Source: Streptomyces zhaozhouensis (GTDB lineage: Bacteria > Actinomycetota > Actinomycetes > Streptomycetales > Streptomycetaceae). From it: a stretch of DNA of 64,000 nucleotides. Location of the stretch: positions 62,001 to 126,000 of the forward strand of contig NZ_OCNE01000005.1 of assembly GCF_900230195.1 (NCBI RefSeq). The letters run 5' to 3'. Below are positions 49,356-57,620 of the stretch, one piece after another; the stretch's first letter is position 1, and each line of letters starts with the position of its first letter. Position numbers and translations under genes: made by a program. The notes under the pieces are model-generated. The model ran no database searches. It saw only the letters and a program-made list of their open reading frames with translations, and was not told the origin of the DNA.

Positions 49356-50796
49356 GGAGGGGTCCGGGGAGCGGGCACGGCGCCCGTTCCGGATCGGGGC
49401 CAGGTTCCGCATCCTGCTGTGGCTGGTGGTGCTCATGGCGGTGTCGCTGGTCACCGTCGTGGTCATCGTCCGCTCGGTGCTGTGGGGCGACATGAACGAC
49501 CGGGTCCACCAGATCCTCGGCCAGGAGACCGCCGAGTTCGGCAACTTCGTGGAGTACGGGCGGGACGTCCGCACCGGTGAGCCGTTCTCCGACCCCAGGA
49601 CGCTGCTGAACGACTACCTGGAGCGGCAGTTCCCCGAGCCCGCCGAGGAGTTGCTGGGCTTCGTGCCGGGCGAGGAGCGCGACACCCTGATCCGGCAACC
49701 GCGCGAGATCAGCGCGCGGCTGCCGCTGCACGAGGACCCGGCGTCGGTGGAGCGGATCATCGCCGACGAGGCGCGCTCCGGCACCCTGCGCCGGCCGCAG
49801 GGCGACGTCCGCTGGGCCAAGGTGAACATCGACCACGCCGGCTCCGACCGGCCGGCCGCGTTCCTCGTCACCTACCACCCGGCGAACGCGGAGGACTCGG
49901 TGCGGAACGTGGTGCGCACCCTCGTCCTGGTCTCCGGGATCGCGCTGCTGATGACCTGCGTCGTCGGCTGGTGGGTCGCGGGCGGGATCCTGGCGCCGGT
50001 GCGGCTGGTGCGCAACACCGCCGCCCAGCTGACCGAGCAGGACCTCGCCCGACGCATCCCGGTGCGCGGCTCGGACGACGTCTCCGCGCTCGCCGAGACC
50101 TTCAACGCGATGCTGGACCGGCTGGAGCGGGCCTTCGCCACCCAGCGCCGGTTCGTCGACGACGCCGGGCACGAGCTGCGCACGCCGATCACCATCGTGC
50201 GCGGCCATCTGGAGCTGATGAGCCAGGACGAGGGACCCGAGGCGGCGGCCGAGCGGCGCGAGACGCTGCGCCTGGTCAGTGACGAACTGGACCGGATGAG
50301 CCGCATCGTGGAGGATCTGCTGACGCTGGCCACCTCCGAGCAGCCGGACTTCACGCGCCCCGAGCCGGTGGAGCTGGCCGAGCTGACGGCCGACGTCTTC
50401 GTCAAGGCGCGGGCGTTGGGCGAGCGGCGCTGGGAGCTGGCCGAGGTCGCCGAGGGCGAGGCGGTGCTCGACCCCCAGCGCGTCACCCAGGCGATGGTGC
50501 AGTTGGCGCAGAACGCGGTGCGCCACACCGGCCCGGGCGACGTGGTGCGCGTCGGCTCGCGGTGGCGGGACGACCGGGTGGAGCTGTATGTCGCCGACAG
50601 CGGGCCCGGGGTCGCCGACGACGAGGCGCCGTTCGTCTTCGACCGCTTCTGGCGCGGCGCCGACCGCCGGGGCGGCGGGGCGGGGCTCGGGCTGTCCATC
50701 GTGCGCGCCATCGCCGAGGGCCACCGCGGGCGGGCCGGGCTGAGCCCGACGCCCGGCGGGGGCGCCACCTTCACGCTGACACTGGAGAGCGCATGA
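49255..50796 (+). CDS. Two-component sensor histidine kinase
   Basis: The product of about 513 residues has a Thr-rich N-terminal tail and a first membrane helix (about 48-70, ILLWLVVLMAVSLVTVVVIV). An extracytoplasmic sensor of about 145 residues and a second helix (VLVSGIALLMTCVVGWWVAG) follow. After a HAMP segment come the HisKA motif FVDDAGHELRTPITIVRGHL, the ATPase N-box AQNAVRHTGPGD, and the G-boxes DSGPGVADD and GGAGLGLSIV. It autophosphorylates on the His of GHELRTP and passes phosphate to the regulator at 50793, whose ATG overlaps its stop by four bases. The ATG at 49255 is the best available start. Confidence 0.92.
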   Translation: MTTNDRPVRGRTPRTTTTAGTTTGTTRTTGTTTEEGSGERARRPFRIGARFRILLWLVVLMAVSLVTVVVIVRSVLWGDMNDRVHQILGQETAEFGNFVEYGRDVRTGEPFSDPRTLLNDYLERQFPEPAEELLGFVPGEERDTLIRQPREISARLPLHEDPASVERIIADEARSGTLRRPQGDVRWAKVNIDHAGSDRPAAFLVTYHPANAEDSVRNVVRTLVLVSGIALLMTCVVGWWVAGGILAPVRLVRNTAAQLTEQDLARRIPVRGSDDVSALAETFNAMLDRLERAFATQRRFVDDAGHELRTPITIVRGHLELMSQDEGPEAAAERRETLRLVSDELDRMSRIVEDLLTLATSEQPDFTRPEPVELAELTADVFVKARALGERRWELAEVAEGEAVLDPQRVTQAMVQLAQNAVRHTGPGDVVRVGSRWRDDRVELYVADSGPGVADDEAPFVFDRFWRGADRRGGGAGLGLSIVRAIAEGHRGRAGLSPTPGGGATFTLTLESA

Positions 50797-51479
50797 ACCG
50801 GGTGCTGATCGCCGAGGACGAGGAGCGCATCGCCTCCTTCGTCCAGAAGGGGCTGCGGGCCAACGGGTTCACCACCACGGTCGCCGCCGACGGGGACGCC
50901 GCGCTGGCCCACGCGCTGAGCGGCGGGTTCGACCTGATGCTGCTCGACATAGGGCTGCCGGGTCTCGACGGGTTCTCGGTGCTGCGGCAGATGCGGGAGG
51001 CGCGCGTCGGGGTGCCGGTGATCGTGCTGACCGCGCGGGACTCGGTGCGGGACACCGTGGCCGGCCTTGAGGGCGGCGCGGACGACTGGATGACCAAGCC
51101 GTTCCGCTTCGAGGAGCTGCTGGCCAGGGTGCGGCTGCGCATCCGCACGGCGGCCGGCGCCCCGGAGGCGACCGTGCTGCGCAGCGGTGACCTCAGCCTG
51201 GACCTGCGGACCCGGCGCGCGCATACCGGCGGCGCACGGGTGGACCTGACGGCCCGGGAGTTCACCCTGCTCGAACTCTTCCTGCGCCACCCGGGGCAGG
51301 TGCTCTCGCGGGAGCAGATCCTCTCCCAGGTGTGGGGCTACGACTTCGACCCGGGCTCCAACATCGTGGACGTCTACGTCCGGGCGCTGCGCCGGAAGCT
51401 GGGCGGCGGCTGCGTGGAGACCCTGCGCGGGATGGGGTACCGGCTGCCGACCCCGGGGCCTGAGGGGCGCTCCGGCTGA
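50793..51479 (+). CDS. OmpR-family response regulator
   Basis: The 228-residue protein has a receiver domain (AEDEERI acidic pocket, phosphoacceptor Asp in LMLLDIGLPG, Thr in VLTARDS, Lys in MTKPF). A C-terminal OmpR winged helix follows, with VDLTAREFTLLELFLRHPGQ, LSREQILSQVWGYDFDPGSN and IVDVYVRALRRKLG. It is the partner of the kinase, with an ATGA overlap; the kinase-first order is less usual. It probably binds the shared motif found before its own operon and before the SLC13 permease gene. Confidence 0.93.
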   Translation: MNRVLIAEDEERIASFVQKGLRANGFTTTVAADGDAALAHALSGGFDLMLLDIGLPGLDGFSVLRQMREARVGVPVIVLTARDSVRDTVAGLEGGADDWMTKPFRFEELLARVRLRIRTAAGAPEATVLRSGDLSLDLRTRRAHTGGARVDLTAREFTLLELFLRHPGQVLSREQILSQVWGYDFDPGSNIVDVYVRALRRKLGGGCVETLRGMGYRLPTPGPEGRSG

Positions 51480-51512
51480 CCGTGGGGCGGGCGCCGGACG
51501 CGGCGACGCCCG

Positions 51513-51542
51513 CCGGATGAAGGCCCTCTCATCCGGGGTTCA
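51513..51542 (+). promoter_or_regulatory. CCGGATGA-N8-TCATCCGG-N2-TTCA motif, copy 2, and permease promoter
   Basis: CCGGATGA (51513-51520) and TCATCCGG (51529-51536) form an 8-bp inverted repeat, with TTCA at 51539-51542. The core matches copy 1 at 48964 with the same spacing. A CAGACT -10-like element follows at 51565-51570, only seven bases before the likely permease GTG. The permease mRNA may therefore be leaderless. Confidence 0.6.
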
Positions 51543-51576
51543 CCGAACCCTCAGCGGCCGTTCCCAGACTGGCCTG

Positions 51577-53010
51577 GTGTCCACGCTCACCGTTCACTCC
51601 GCGTTCTCCGCCCGCCGCTCGCTCGCGCTGGGGCTGTGCCTCGGCCTCGCGGGGCTGCTGGCGGTGCCGGCGAACTTCCCCGGCCTCGGCGCCGACGCGC
51701 GGTTGACGCTGGCGGTCTTCACGCTGGCCACCTGCGCCTGGGTCGCCACCCCGCTCGACGACACCCAGGTGGCGCTCGGCGCCGGCCTGGTGCTCACGGT
51801 GGGCGGGGTGACCGCGGCCGAGGCGTTCTTCGCGACCCTGGGCGATCCGACCATCTGGCTGCTGATCTGCGCGTTCGTGCTGGCCGCCGCCGTCGCGGAG
51901 AGCGGGCTGGCCGGGCGGCTGGCCGCCTTCCTGGTGGGCGGCGCCCGCACGGTGCGGCAGTTGGCGCACCTGACGACGGCCGCGCTGGTCGTCTCGGCGT
52001 TCGCGGTGCCGGCGACCTCCGGGCGGGCGGCGCTGGCCCTGCCGGTCTTCGTGGCGCTGGCGCGGGCGTTGGCCGGGCGCCGCAGGGTGGTGGTGGCGCT
52101 GGCGCTGCTCTTCCCCACGGTCATCCTGTTGTCCGCGGTCGCCACCCTGATCGGTGCCGGCGCCCATCTGATCACCGTCTCGGTGCTGTGGGAGGCCACC
52201 GGACAGCGGATCGGCTTCCACCAGTGGCTGCTGCTGGGGCTGCCGTTGGCCGTCGTCTCCTCCCATCTGGCGGCCGAGGTGGTGCTGGCGCTGACGACCC
52301 GCCGGGAGGACCGGCGGCTTCCGGTGCGGATCGCGCCCGCCGACATCGAGCGGTGCGGTGAACGGCCGGTGACCGGGCCGCTGACGCCGGTCGAGCGGCG
52401 GTGCGCGGCGCTGCTCGGCGCGGTGGTGGTGCTGTGGTCGGCGGAGCCGCTGCACGGGATGTCGCCCGCGCTGGTGGCGTTGGCCGGCGCCGTGGCCGTC
52501 ACCGCCCCGGGCGTCGGCGCGGTGACGCTGCGGGCGGCGCTGGCGACGGTGCCGTGGTCGTTGCTGCTGTTCATGGCGGCGACGATGGGGATGGGCGTGG
52601 CGCTGCTGACCTCGGGCGCGGCCGAGTGGCTGCTGGGCTGGCTGCCCGAGGGGGCCGTCGCGCCGTGGCTCTTCCTGGGCGCGGTGGTGGCCTTGAGCAC
52701 GGCGGCCCACCTGGTGCTCCAGTCGCGTTCCGCGCGGTCCGCCGTGCTGGTGCCGCTGGTGGTGGCGGGGGCGGTCGGCGCCGGGGTGGACCCGGTGTCG
52801 GCGGCGCTCGCCTCGACCGCGGCGGCCGGCTTCTGCCACACGCTGCCCGCCTCGGCGAAGCCCGTGGCGCTCTTCGGTGACGTCCCGGACGTCCCGACCT
52901 ACACCCCGCGCGACCTGCTGCGGCTCTCCGCGGTGCTGGCACCGCTGACGGCCGCGCTGGTCCTGCTGTTCGCCCTGGCCGTCTGGCCGTTGTTCGGCGT
53001 CGCCCCGTGA
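51577..53010 (+). CDS. SLC13/DASS-type anion permease
   Basis: The product of about 477 residues has 11-12 hydrophobic segments in the divalent anion:sodium symporter pattern. LICAFVLAAAVAESGLAGRL belongs to the first half and LLLFMAATMGMGVALLTSGA to the second. LVTSHSAE-like signatures are degenerate (VPATSGRAALALPVFVAL, FCHTLPASAKPVALFG). The family imports dicarboxylates or related organic acids. The glycerate kinase gene 26 bp downstream suggests glycerate or a similar hydroxy acid. The GTG at 51577 sits seven bases after a -10-like CAGACT. An in-frame ATG at 51517 lies inside the operator motif and is less likely. Confidence 0.82.
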   Translation: MSTLTVHSAFSARRSLALGLCLGLAGLLAVPANFPGLGADARLTLAVFTLATCAWVATPLDDTQVALGAGLVLTVGGVTAAEAFFATLGDPTIWLLICAFVLAAAVAESGLAGRLAAFLVGGARTVRQLAHLTTAALVVSAFAVPATSGRAALALPVFVALARALAGRRRVVVALALLFPTVILLSAVATLIGAGAHLITVSVLWEATGQRIGFHQWLLLGLPLAVVSSHLAAEVVLALTTRREDRRLPVRIAPADIERCGERPVTGPLTPVERRCAALLGAVVVLWSAEPLHGMSPALVALAGAVAVTAPGVGAVTLRAALATVPWSLLLFMAATMGMGVALLTSGAAEWLLGWLPEGAVAPWLFLGAVVALSTAAHLVLQSRSARSAVLVPLVVAGAVGAGVDPVSAALASTAAAGFCHTLPASAKPVALFGDVPDVPTYTPRDLLRLSAVLAPLTAALVLLFALAVWPLFGVAP

Positions 53011-53036
53011 GGGGGCGGTTCTTCGAGGAGAGTCCC

Positions 53037-54209
53037 ATGGTGTTTCCCTACCGGATCGTGGTCGCCCCCAGCGGGTTCAAGGAGTCGCTGTCGGCGGCCG
53101 ACGCCGCCGAGGCGATCGCCGCCGGGCTGCGCCGGGCGGCGCCGGGCGCCGAGATCGACCTGGTACCGCTGGTCGACGGCGGCGAGGGCACGGCCAGGGC
53201 GCTGGCCGCGGCGACCGGCGGGCGGCTGGTGCCGGTGGCCGCGACCGGGCCGACGGGCGATCCGCTCCACGCCGAACTGGCGGTGCTGGGCGGGACGGCG
53301 GTGGTGGAGATGGCGTCCGTCGCCGGACTCTCCCTGGTGCCGGCAGGGCTGCGCGACCCGGGGCTGACCACGACGCGCGGCGTCGGCGAGCTGGTGCGCG
53401 CCGCCCTGGACCTGGGGGCGCGCCGGGTGCTGGTCGGGTGCGGCGACTCGGGCACGTCCGACGGCGGCGCGGGGGCGCTCCAGGCGCTGGGCGCGCGCCT
53501 GCTGGACGCCGGGGGGCGCGAACTGCCGCCGGGGGGCGCGGCGTTGCGTCACCTGGACCGCATAGACCCGACGGGCCTGGACCCGAGGCTGGCCGGCACG
53601 GAACTGGTGGTGGCGTGCAACCCGTTCAACGTGCTGTGCGGGCCGCGCGGGGTCGCCCGGGTCTTCGGGCCGCAGAAGGGAGCCGGCCCGGCGCGGGTCG
53701 AGGAGCTGTCCTCGGCGCTGGAGCGGTGGGCCTCGGTGCTGGCCAGGGACGTGGCGCCGGCCGGGCTCGACCTGCGGTCGGGGGCGGGCACGGGCGCCTC
53801 GGGCGGGCTGGGGGCCGGGCTGGCCGCGCTGGGCGCGCGACTGCGGCCCCGGTTCGAGGTGCTGCTGGACCACTCCGGCCTGGACGCCCGGCTGGCGGCG
53901 GCTGACCTGGTGGTCACGGCGGAGGGCGCGCTGGACCGGGAGTCCTCCCGGGGCAAGGTCCCGGGCGAGGTGGCGCGCCGGGCGAAGGCGTTCGGGGTGC
54001 CCGTGCTGGTGCTGGCCGGCACCATCGGGGAGGGCGCGCGGGAGGCCACGCGGGTCGGCGTCGACGCCTGGAGCGGCATCCTGCCGGCGCCCGTCGGGCT
54101 GCCGGAGGCGCTGGCGCGCGGCGGGGAGTTCCTGGCGGACGCGGCGGAACGGGCGCTGCGGATGGTGCTGTTGGGCGGCCGGCTGGCCGAACGCGCCGTG
54201 CGCTCCTGA
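53037..54209 (+). CDS. Glycerate kinase
   Basis: The 390-residue protein is a GarK/GlxK-type glycerate kinase. It opens with VVAPSGFKESLSAADAAEAI and VPLVDGGEGTARAL, both conserved nucleotide/substrate signatures. GCGDSGTSDGGAGALQALGA and FGPQKGAGPARVEELSSALE follow, and VVTAEGALDRESSRGKVPGE is near the end. It phosphorylates glycerate with ATP to feed lower glycolysis. GAGGAG eight bases upstream supports the ATG. It shares a transcript with the SLC13 permease, giving an import-and-phosphorylate unit that is probably controlled by the two-component system directly upstream. Confidence 0.94.
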   Translation: MVFPYRIVVAPSGFKESLSAADAAEAIAAGLRRAAPGAEIDLVPLVDGGEGTARALAAATGGRLVPVAATGPTGDPLHAELAVLGGTAVVEMASVAGLSLVPAGLRDPGLTTTRGVGELVRAALDLGARRVLVGCGDSGTSDGGAGALQALGARLLDAGGRELPPGGAALRHLDRIDPTGLDPRLAGTELVVACNPFNVLCGPRGVARVFGPQKGAGPARVEELSSALERWASVLARDVAPAGLDLRSGAGTGASGGLGAGLAALGARLRPRFEVLLDHSGLDARLAAADLVVTAEGALDRESSRGKVPGEVARRAKAFGVPVLVLAGTIGEGAREATRVGVDAWSGILPAPVGLPEALARGGEFLADAAERALRMVLLGGRLAERAVRS

Positions 54210-54346
54210 ACGCGGGGCCGGTCGGCGCGGGCACGGGGGGCGTCCGGACGGCGACTGTCGGTGCGGGCTGCTACGGTCCGAACCGTGCGCACTTCCCGGG
54301 CGGCTTCCGGCGCGGGGTGCGGGCAGAGAGGGGCGGCGCGGGGCGC

Positions 54347-57300
54347 ATGAGCGGTCAGTTACGGATGAGGGCGGCCGACCTGGTCGGCCGTGACGCGGAG
54401 TTGGCCGTCGTGGCGGCGACGCTCCGGGACGCGGCCGGCGGCCGGGGCGGCACGGTCTTCGTCACCGGGGAGCCCGGCATCGGGAAGACCCGGCTGGCGG
54501 CCGGCGCGCTGGAGCTGGCGCGCGGCGCCGGCATGGCGGTGCTGCGCGGCAGGTGCACCACGGTCGGCCCCGCGGTGCCGTTCCGTCCGCTGACCGAGGC
54601 GCTGTTGGCGCTGGCCAGGACGGGCGAGGCGCCGCCGGCCGAGGTGCTGGGCCCCTATCTGCCGGTGCTGGGCCGGCTGGTGCCGGAGTGGTCGACGGGA
54701 GGGGACTGCGACGACTCGCCGGTGGTGCTGGCCGAGGCGGTGCTGCGGCTGGCGTCGGCGCGGGGCCGGGCGCACGGCTGTCTGCTGGTCGTGGACGACC
54801 TGCAGGACGCGGACCCGGAGACGCTGGCGGTCATGGAGTACCTGGCGGCGAATCTCGCCGGGCAGCCGGTGGCCCTGTTGGCGACGGTGCGCTCCACGCC
54901 GTCGGCCGCGCGGGAGTTGACGGAGGCGGTGGCGCGGCGGGGGGAGGCCGTCCCGCTGCCGCTCGGCCGGCTGGGCGCGGCGGAGGTCCACGCGTTCACG
55001 GCCGGCTGCCTGGGCGTTCCGGCCGACGCGCTGCCGCGCGAGGTGTCGGCCGAGGTCTTCGCCGACAGCCACGGGATACCTTTCGTCGCCGAGGAGCTGG
55101 TGCGCGCGATGATCGCGGCCGGGCGGCTGGCCGGGGGCGGCGGCGGGTGGCGGCTGGTGCCGAGCGAACGCCCGTCCGTGCCGGTGACGTTGGTGCGGGT
55201 GGTGGCGGAGCGCGCCGGGCGGCTTGGGCCGGGAGGGGTGCGGGCGCTGTCGGTGGCGGCGGTGCTGGGGCGTGCCTTCCCGCTGTCGGTGCTGCGGCAG
55301 TGCGCGGGGCTGCCGGAGGAGACGCTGCTCGGGGCGGTGCGCGCGGCGCTGGCCGAGGGGCTGCTCCAGCCGGACGAGGAGCACGGCCACGGCTGGTACG
55401 CGTTCGCGCATCCGCTGGCCGAGGAGGCGCTGCTGTCGCTGCTCGGCCCGGCGGACCGGACGGAGCTGTCGGCGCTGGCCGCCGAGGCGGTGGCGGAGCT
55501 GTACCCGGGGCTGCCGGGCACCTGGTGCCTGCTGGCGGCGCGGCTGCGCCGGCACGCGGGCGAGCCGGGGGCGGCGGCCGGCCACTATCTGGAGGTGGCG
55601 CGCCGGGCGTTGGCCGGCAGCGGCCCGGGGACGGCGATCACCGTGGTCGACGAGGCGCTGGCGATGCTGGGCGACGCGCCGTTCGCGCCGGTGGGCGCCG
55701 GGGTGCACCGCTCGTTGCTGGAGACGCTGCTGCTGGCGCTGGCCGACGACGGGCGCTTCGACCGCGCGGTCGGGGTCGCCGACCGGCTGCGCCGGGCCGA
55801 CCTGGCCGCGGCGCCGGGCGCGGACGCCGCCCGCCGGGTGGAGCTGCACGTGCGGCTGGCGTGGGCGGCCGAGGTGGCGGGCCGTTGGCAGGAGGGCCTG
55901 GCGCAGGTCGCCGAGGCCAGGGCGCTGCTGCCGCCGGACGCCGGCGGGGCGGAGACCGCCGGGATCGACGCGGTGGAGGCGTATCTGACGGTCTCCGACA
56001 CCCGCCCGGGGCACATCGCGCACAGCGCGCGGCTGGCGCGCCGCGCCATCGAGGGCGCGTGGCAGCGGGAGGACCCGGCGCTGGCCTGCCAGGCGTGGTA
56101 CGCGGTGGGCGCGGCGGGCCGGGGCCGTTCGCTGGCCGCCTCCGACCGGTGCTTCCGGGAGACGCTGCGGATCGCCACCGCCCACGAGTTGAACGGCTGG
56201 CGCGCGCACGGGCTGTGGGGTCTCGGGGGCAACGCCTGGCTGGCGGAGGCGGAGACCGACGCGCTGACCTACGCGTGGCACGAGGCACTGCGGACGGGAT
56301 GCGTGTCCCTGGCGCACAACGCGGGCGCGCTGCTGGCGCTGGACGCGGCGCTGCGCGCGGACTTCGCGCGCGCGGAGCAGCTGGTGGACGGCGCGTTGGA
56401 CGAGACGCGGCGGCTGAAGCTGGCGTCGGTGACGCGTTATCTGCTGATGGTGCGCGCCGTGGTCGCCGCGCACCGGGGGCGGCGGACGGGGATGCGGGCG
56501 GCGCTGGCCGAGTTCCGGGCCGACGGTGGCGAGCGGTCGATGGAGGCGCCGCTGGCGCGGGGGCTCGGGGAGCTGTTCTGCGCGCTGTTGGAGGAGGACC
56601 GGCCCCGGGCGACCCGGCTGGCCGCCTCGGTGACGGCCGTGGCCAGGGCCGACGAGGAGGAGTTCTTCCATCTGACGGGCCCGCACGGGCTGGTGCTGCT
56701 GCTCGACGTGCTGGACGGCCGGGCGGGCCGCGCCGAGTGGGAGCGGATCACCGCGGGGCAGGCCGGCAGGCTGCGGTGGAACCGCCAGTTCGGCCGGCTG
56801 GCGCTCGCCGTGCTGGAGGGCAGGGAGGGCCGGGCGGAGCGGGCCGAGGCGGCGACGCGCGAGGCGTGGGCCGACGCGGAGCCGTTCCCGGTGGCGCGGT
56901 GGTTGGGGACGCGGCTGGTGGCGGAGGCGGCGCTGGCCGACGGCTGGGGCGAGCCGCGCCGGTGGCTGGCCGAGGCCGAGGAGTTCTTCCACCGGGCCGG
57001 GGTCATCGCGGTGGCCGGCGCGTGCCGTTCGCTGCTGCGGGGCGTGGGGGTGGTGGTGCGGCAGCGCCGCGCCGGCACCGACCGGATACCGGAGCCGCTG
57101 CGGGCGATGGGGCTGACCACCCGGGAGTACGACGTCTTCCGGCTGCTGGTCGACCGCCCGGGGAACAAGGCGCTGGCGGCGCGGCTGCACCTGTCGGCGC
57201 GCACGGTCGAGAAGCATGTGGCGAGCCTGCTGTCCAAGACGGGCACCGGGGACCGCCACCGGCTGTGCGAGTTCGCGGCCGACTTCCTGTCGTCGCCGGC

Positions 57301-57352
57301 CGGCTCCGGGGAGCGCGGTCAGCCGGCGGACGGCGAGGCGGTCCCCCCGTAG
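54347..57352 (+). CDS. LAL-type LuxR family regulator with AAA ATPase domain
   Basis: The 1001-residue regulator is of the large ATP-binding LuxR (LAL) type. Walker A is GEPGIGKTRLA near residue 45, and Walker B is CLLVVDDLQDAD near 145. A long helical, TPR-like middle follows. The C-terminal LuxR HTH is LTTREYDVFRLLVDRPGNKA with LSARTVEKHVASLLSKTGTG. Such proteins often activate secondary-metabolite clusters. Codon 5 is TTA (54359-54361), so translation would need the bldA tRNA. An ATG two codons later would avoid it but lacks a ribosome site, whereas GAGAGGGG precedes 54347. It converges on the LanM operon across a strong terminator. Confidence 0.92.
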   Translation: MSGQLRMRAADLVGRDAELAVVAATLRDAAGGRGGTVFVTGEPGIGKTRLAAGALELARGAGMAVLRGRCTTVGPAVPFRPLTEALLALARTGEAPPAEVLGPYLPVLGRLVPEWSTGGDCDDSPVVLAEAVLRLASARGRAHGCLLVVDDLQDADPETLAVMEYLAANLAGQPVALLATVRSTPSAARELTEAVARRGEAVPLPLGRLGAAEVHAFTAGCLGVPADALPREVSAEVFADSHGIPFVAEELVRAMIAAGRLAGGGGGWRLVPSERPSVPVTLVRVVAERAGRLGPGGVRALSVAAVLGRAFPLSVLRQCAGLPEETLLGAVRAALAEGLLQPDEEHGHGWYAFAHPLAEEALLSLLGPADRTELSALAAEAVAELYPGLPGTWCLLAARLRRHAGEPGAAAGHYLEVARRALAGSGPGTAITVVDEALAMLGDAPFAPVGAGVHRSLLETLLLALADDGRFDRAVGVADRLRRADLAAAPGADAARRVELHVRLAWAAEVAGRWQEGLAQVAEARALLPPDAGGAETAGIDAVEAYLTVSDTRPGHIAHSARLARRAIEGAWQREDPALACQAWYAVGAAGRGRSLAASDRCFRETLRIATAHELNGWRAHGLWGLGGNAWLAEAETDALTYAWHEALRTGCVSLAHNAGALLALDAALRADFARAEQLVDGALDETRRLKLASVTRYLLMVRAVVAAHRGRRTGMRAALAEFRADGGERSMEAPLARGLGELFCALLEEDRPRATRLAASVTAVARADEEEFFHLTGPHGLVLLLDVLDGRAGRAEWERITAGQAGRLRWNRQFGRLALAVLEGREGRAERAEAATREAWADAEPFPVARWLGTRLVAEAALADGWGEPRRWLAEAEEFFHRAGVIAVAGACRSLLRGVGVVVRQRRAGTDRIPEPLRAMGLTTREYDVFRLLVDRPGNKALAARLHLSARTVEKHVASLLSKTGTGDRHRLCEFAADFLSSPAGSGERGQPADGEAVPP

Positions 57353-57364
57353 GGCGCGGGGCGC

Positions 57365-57406
57365 CGCGTGGGGGCGCGGCCCGGTGCCGGGAGGCGCCCC
57401 CGCGCG
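57365..57406. terminator. Bidirectional hairpin terminator
   Basis: A 13-bp stem with one wobble (57365-57377 with 57394-57406) contains an inner CCCGG/CCGGG stem. It fills the gap between the converging LAL regulator and the small gene after LanM. Confidence 0.7.
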
Positions 57407-57409
57407 TGG

Positions 57410-57616
57410 TCAGCCGATGCCGACGTTGACGCTGACCGAGGTGGTCCCCGGTTCGTTGTTGAGCACGACGGTGACGACGGCCGCGCCGACGGTGGCGCCC
57501 GTGAGGATCGCCAGCCGCACTCTCGCCCGCCGGGCCGAGCGGGCCTCCGAGGACTCGTCGGCCTCCTCCGTCGCCGCCTCCTCGTCCCACGGCTCGTTCG
57601 ACTGTTCGTCCGCCAC
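57410..57616 (-). CDS. Cysteine-free small peptide next to LanM, candidate RiPP precursor
   Basis: The 68-residue product has an acidic N-terminal half (about 1-27), a basic patch (RSARRARVR) and a hydrophobic stretch (LAILTGATVGAAVVTVVL). The tail, NNEPGTTSVSVNVGIG, is Ser/Thr-rich. There is no Cys. It begins at a GTG four bases after the LanM stop; AAGGAG inside the 3' end of lanM, nine bases upstream, supports the start. An acidic leader with a Ser/Thr-rich C-terminus fits a LanM substrate, but without Cys only dehydration, not lanthionine formation, would be possible within it. A small membrane protein is the main alternative. Confidence 0.65.
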   Translation of the reverse strand: MADEQSNEPWDEEAATEEADESSEARSARRARVRLAILTGATVGAAVVTVVLNNEPGTTSVSVNVGIG

Positions 57617-57620
57617 CTGG

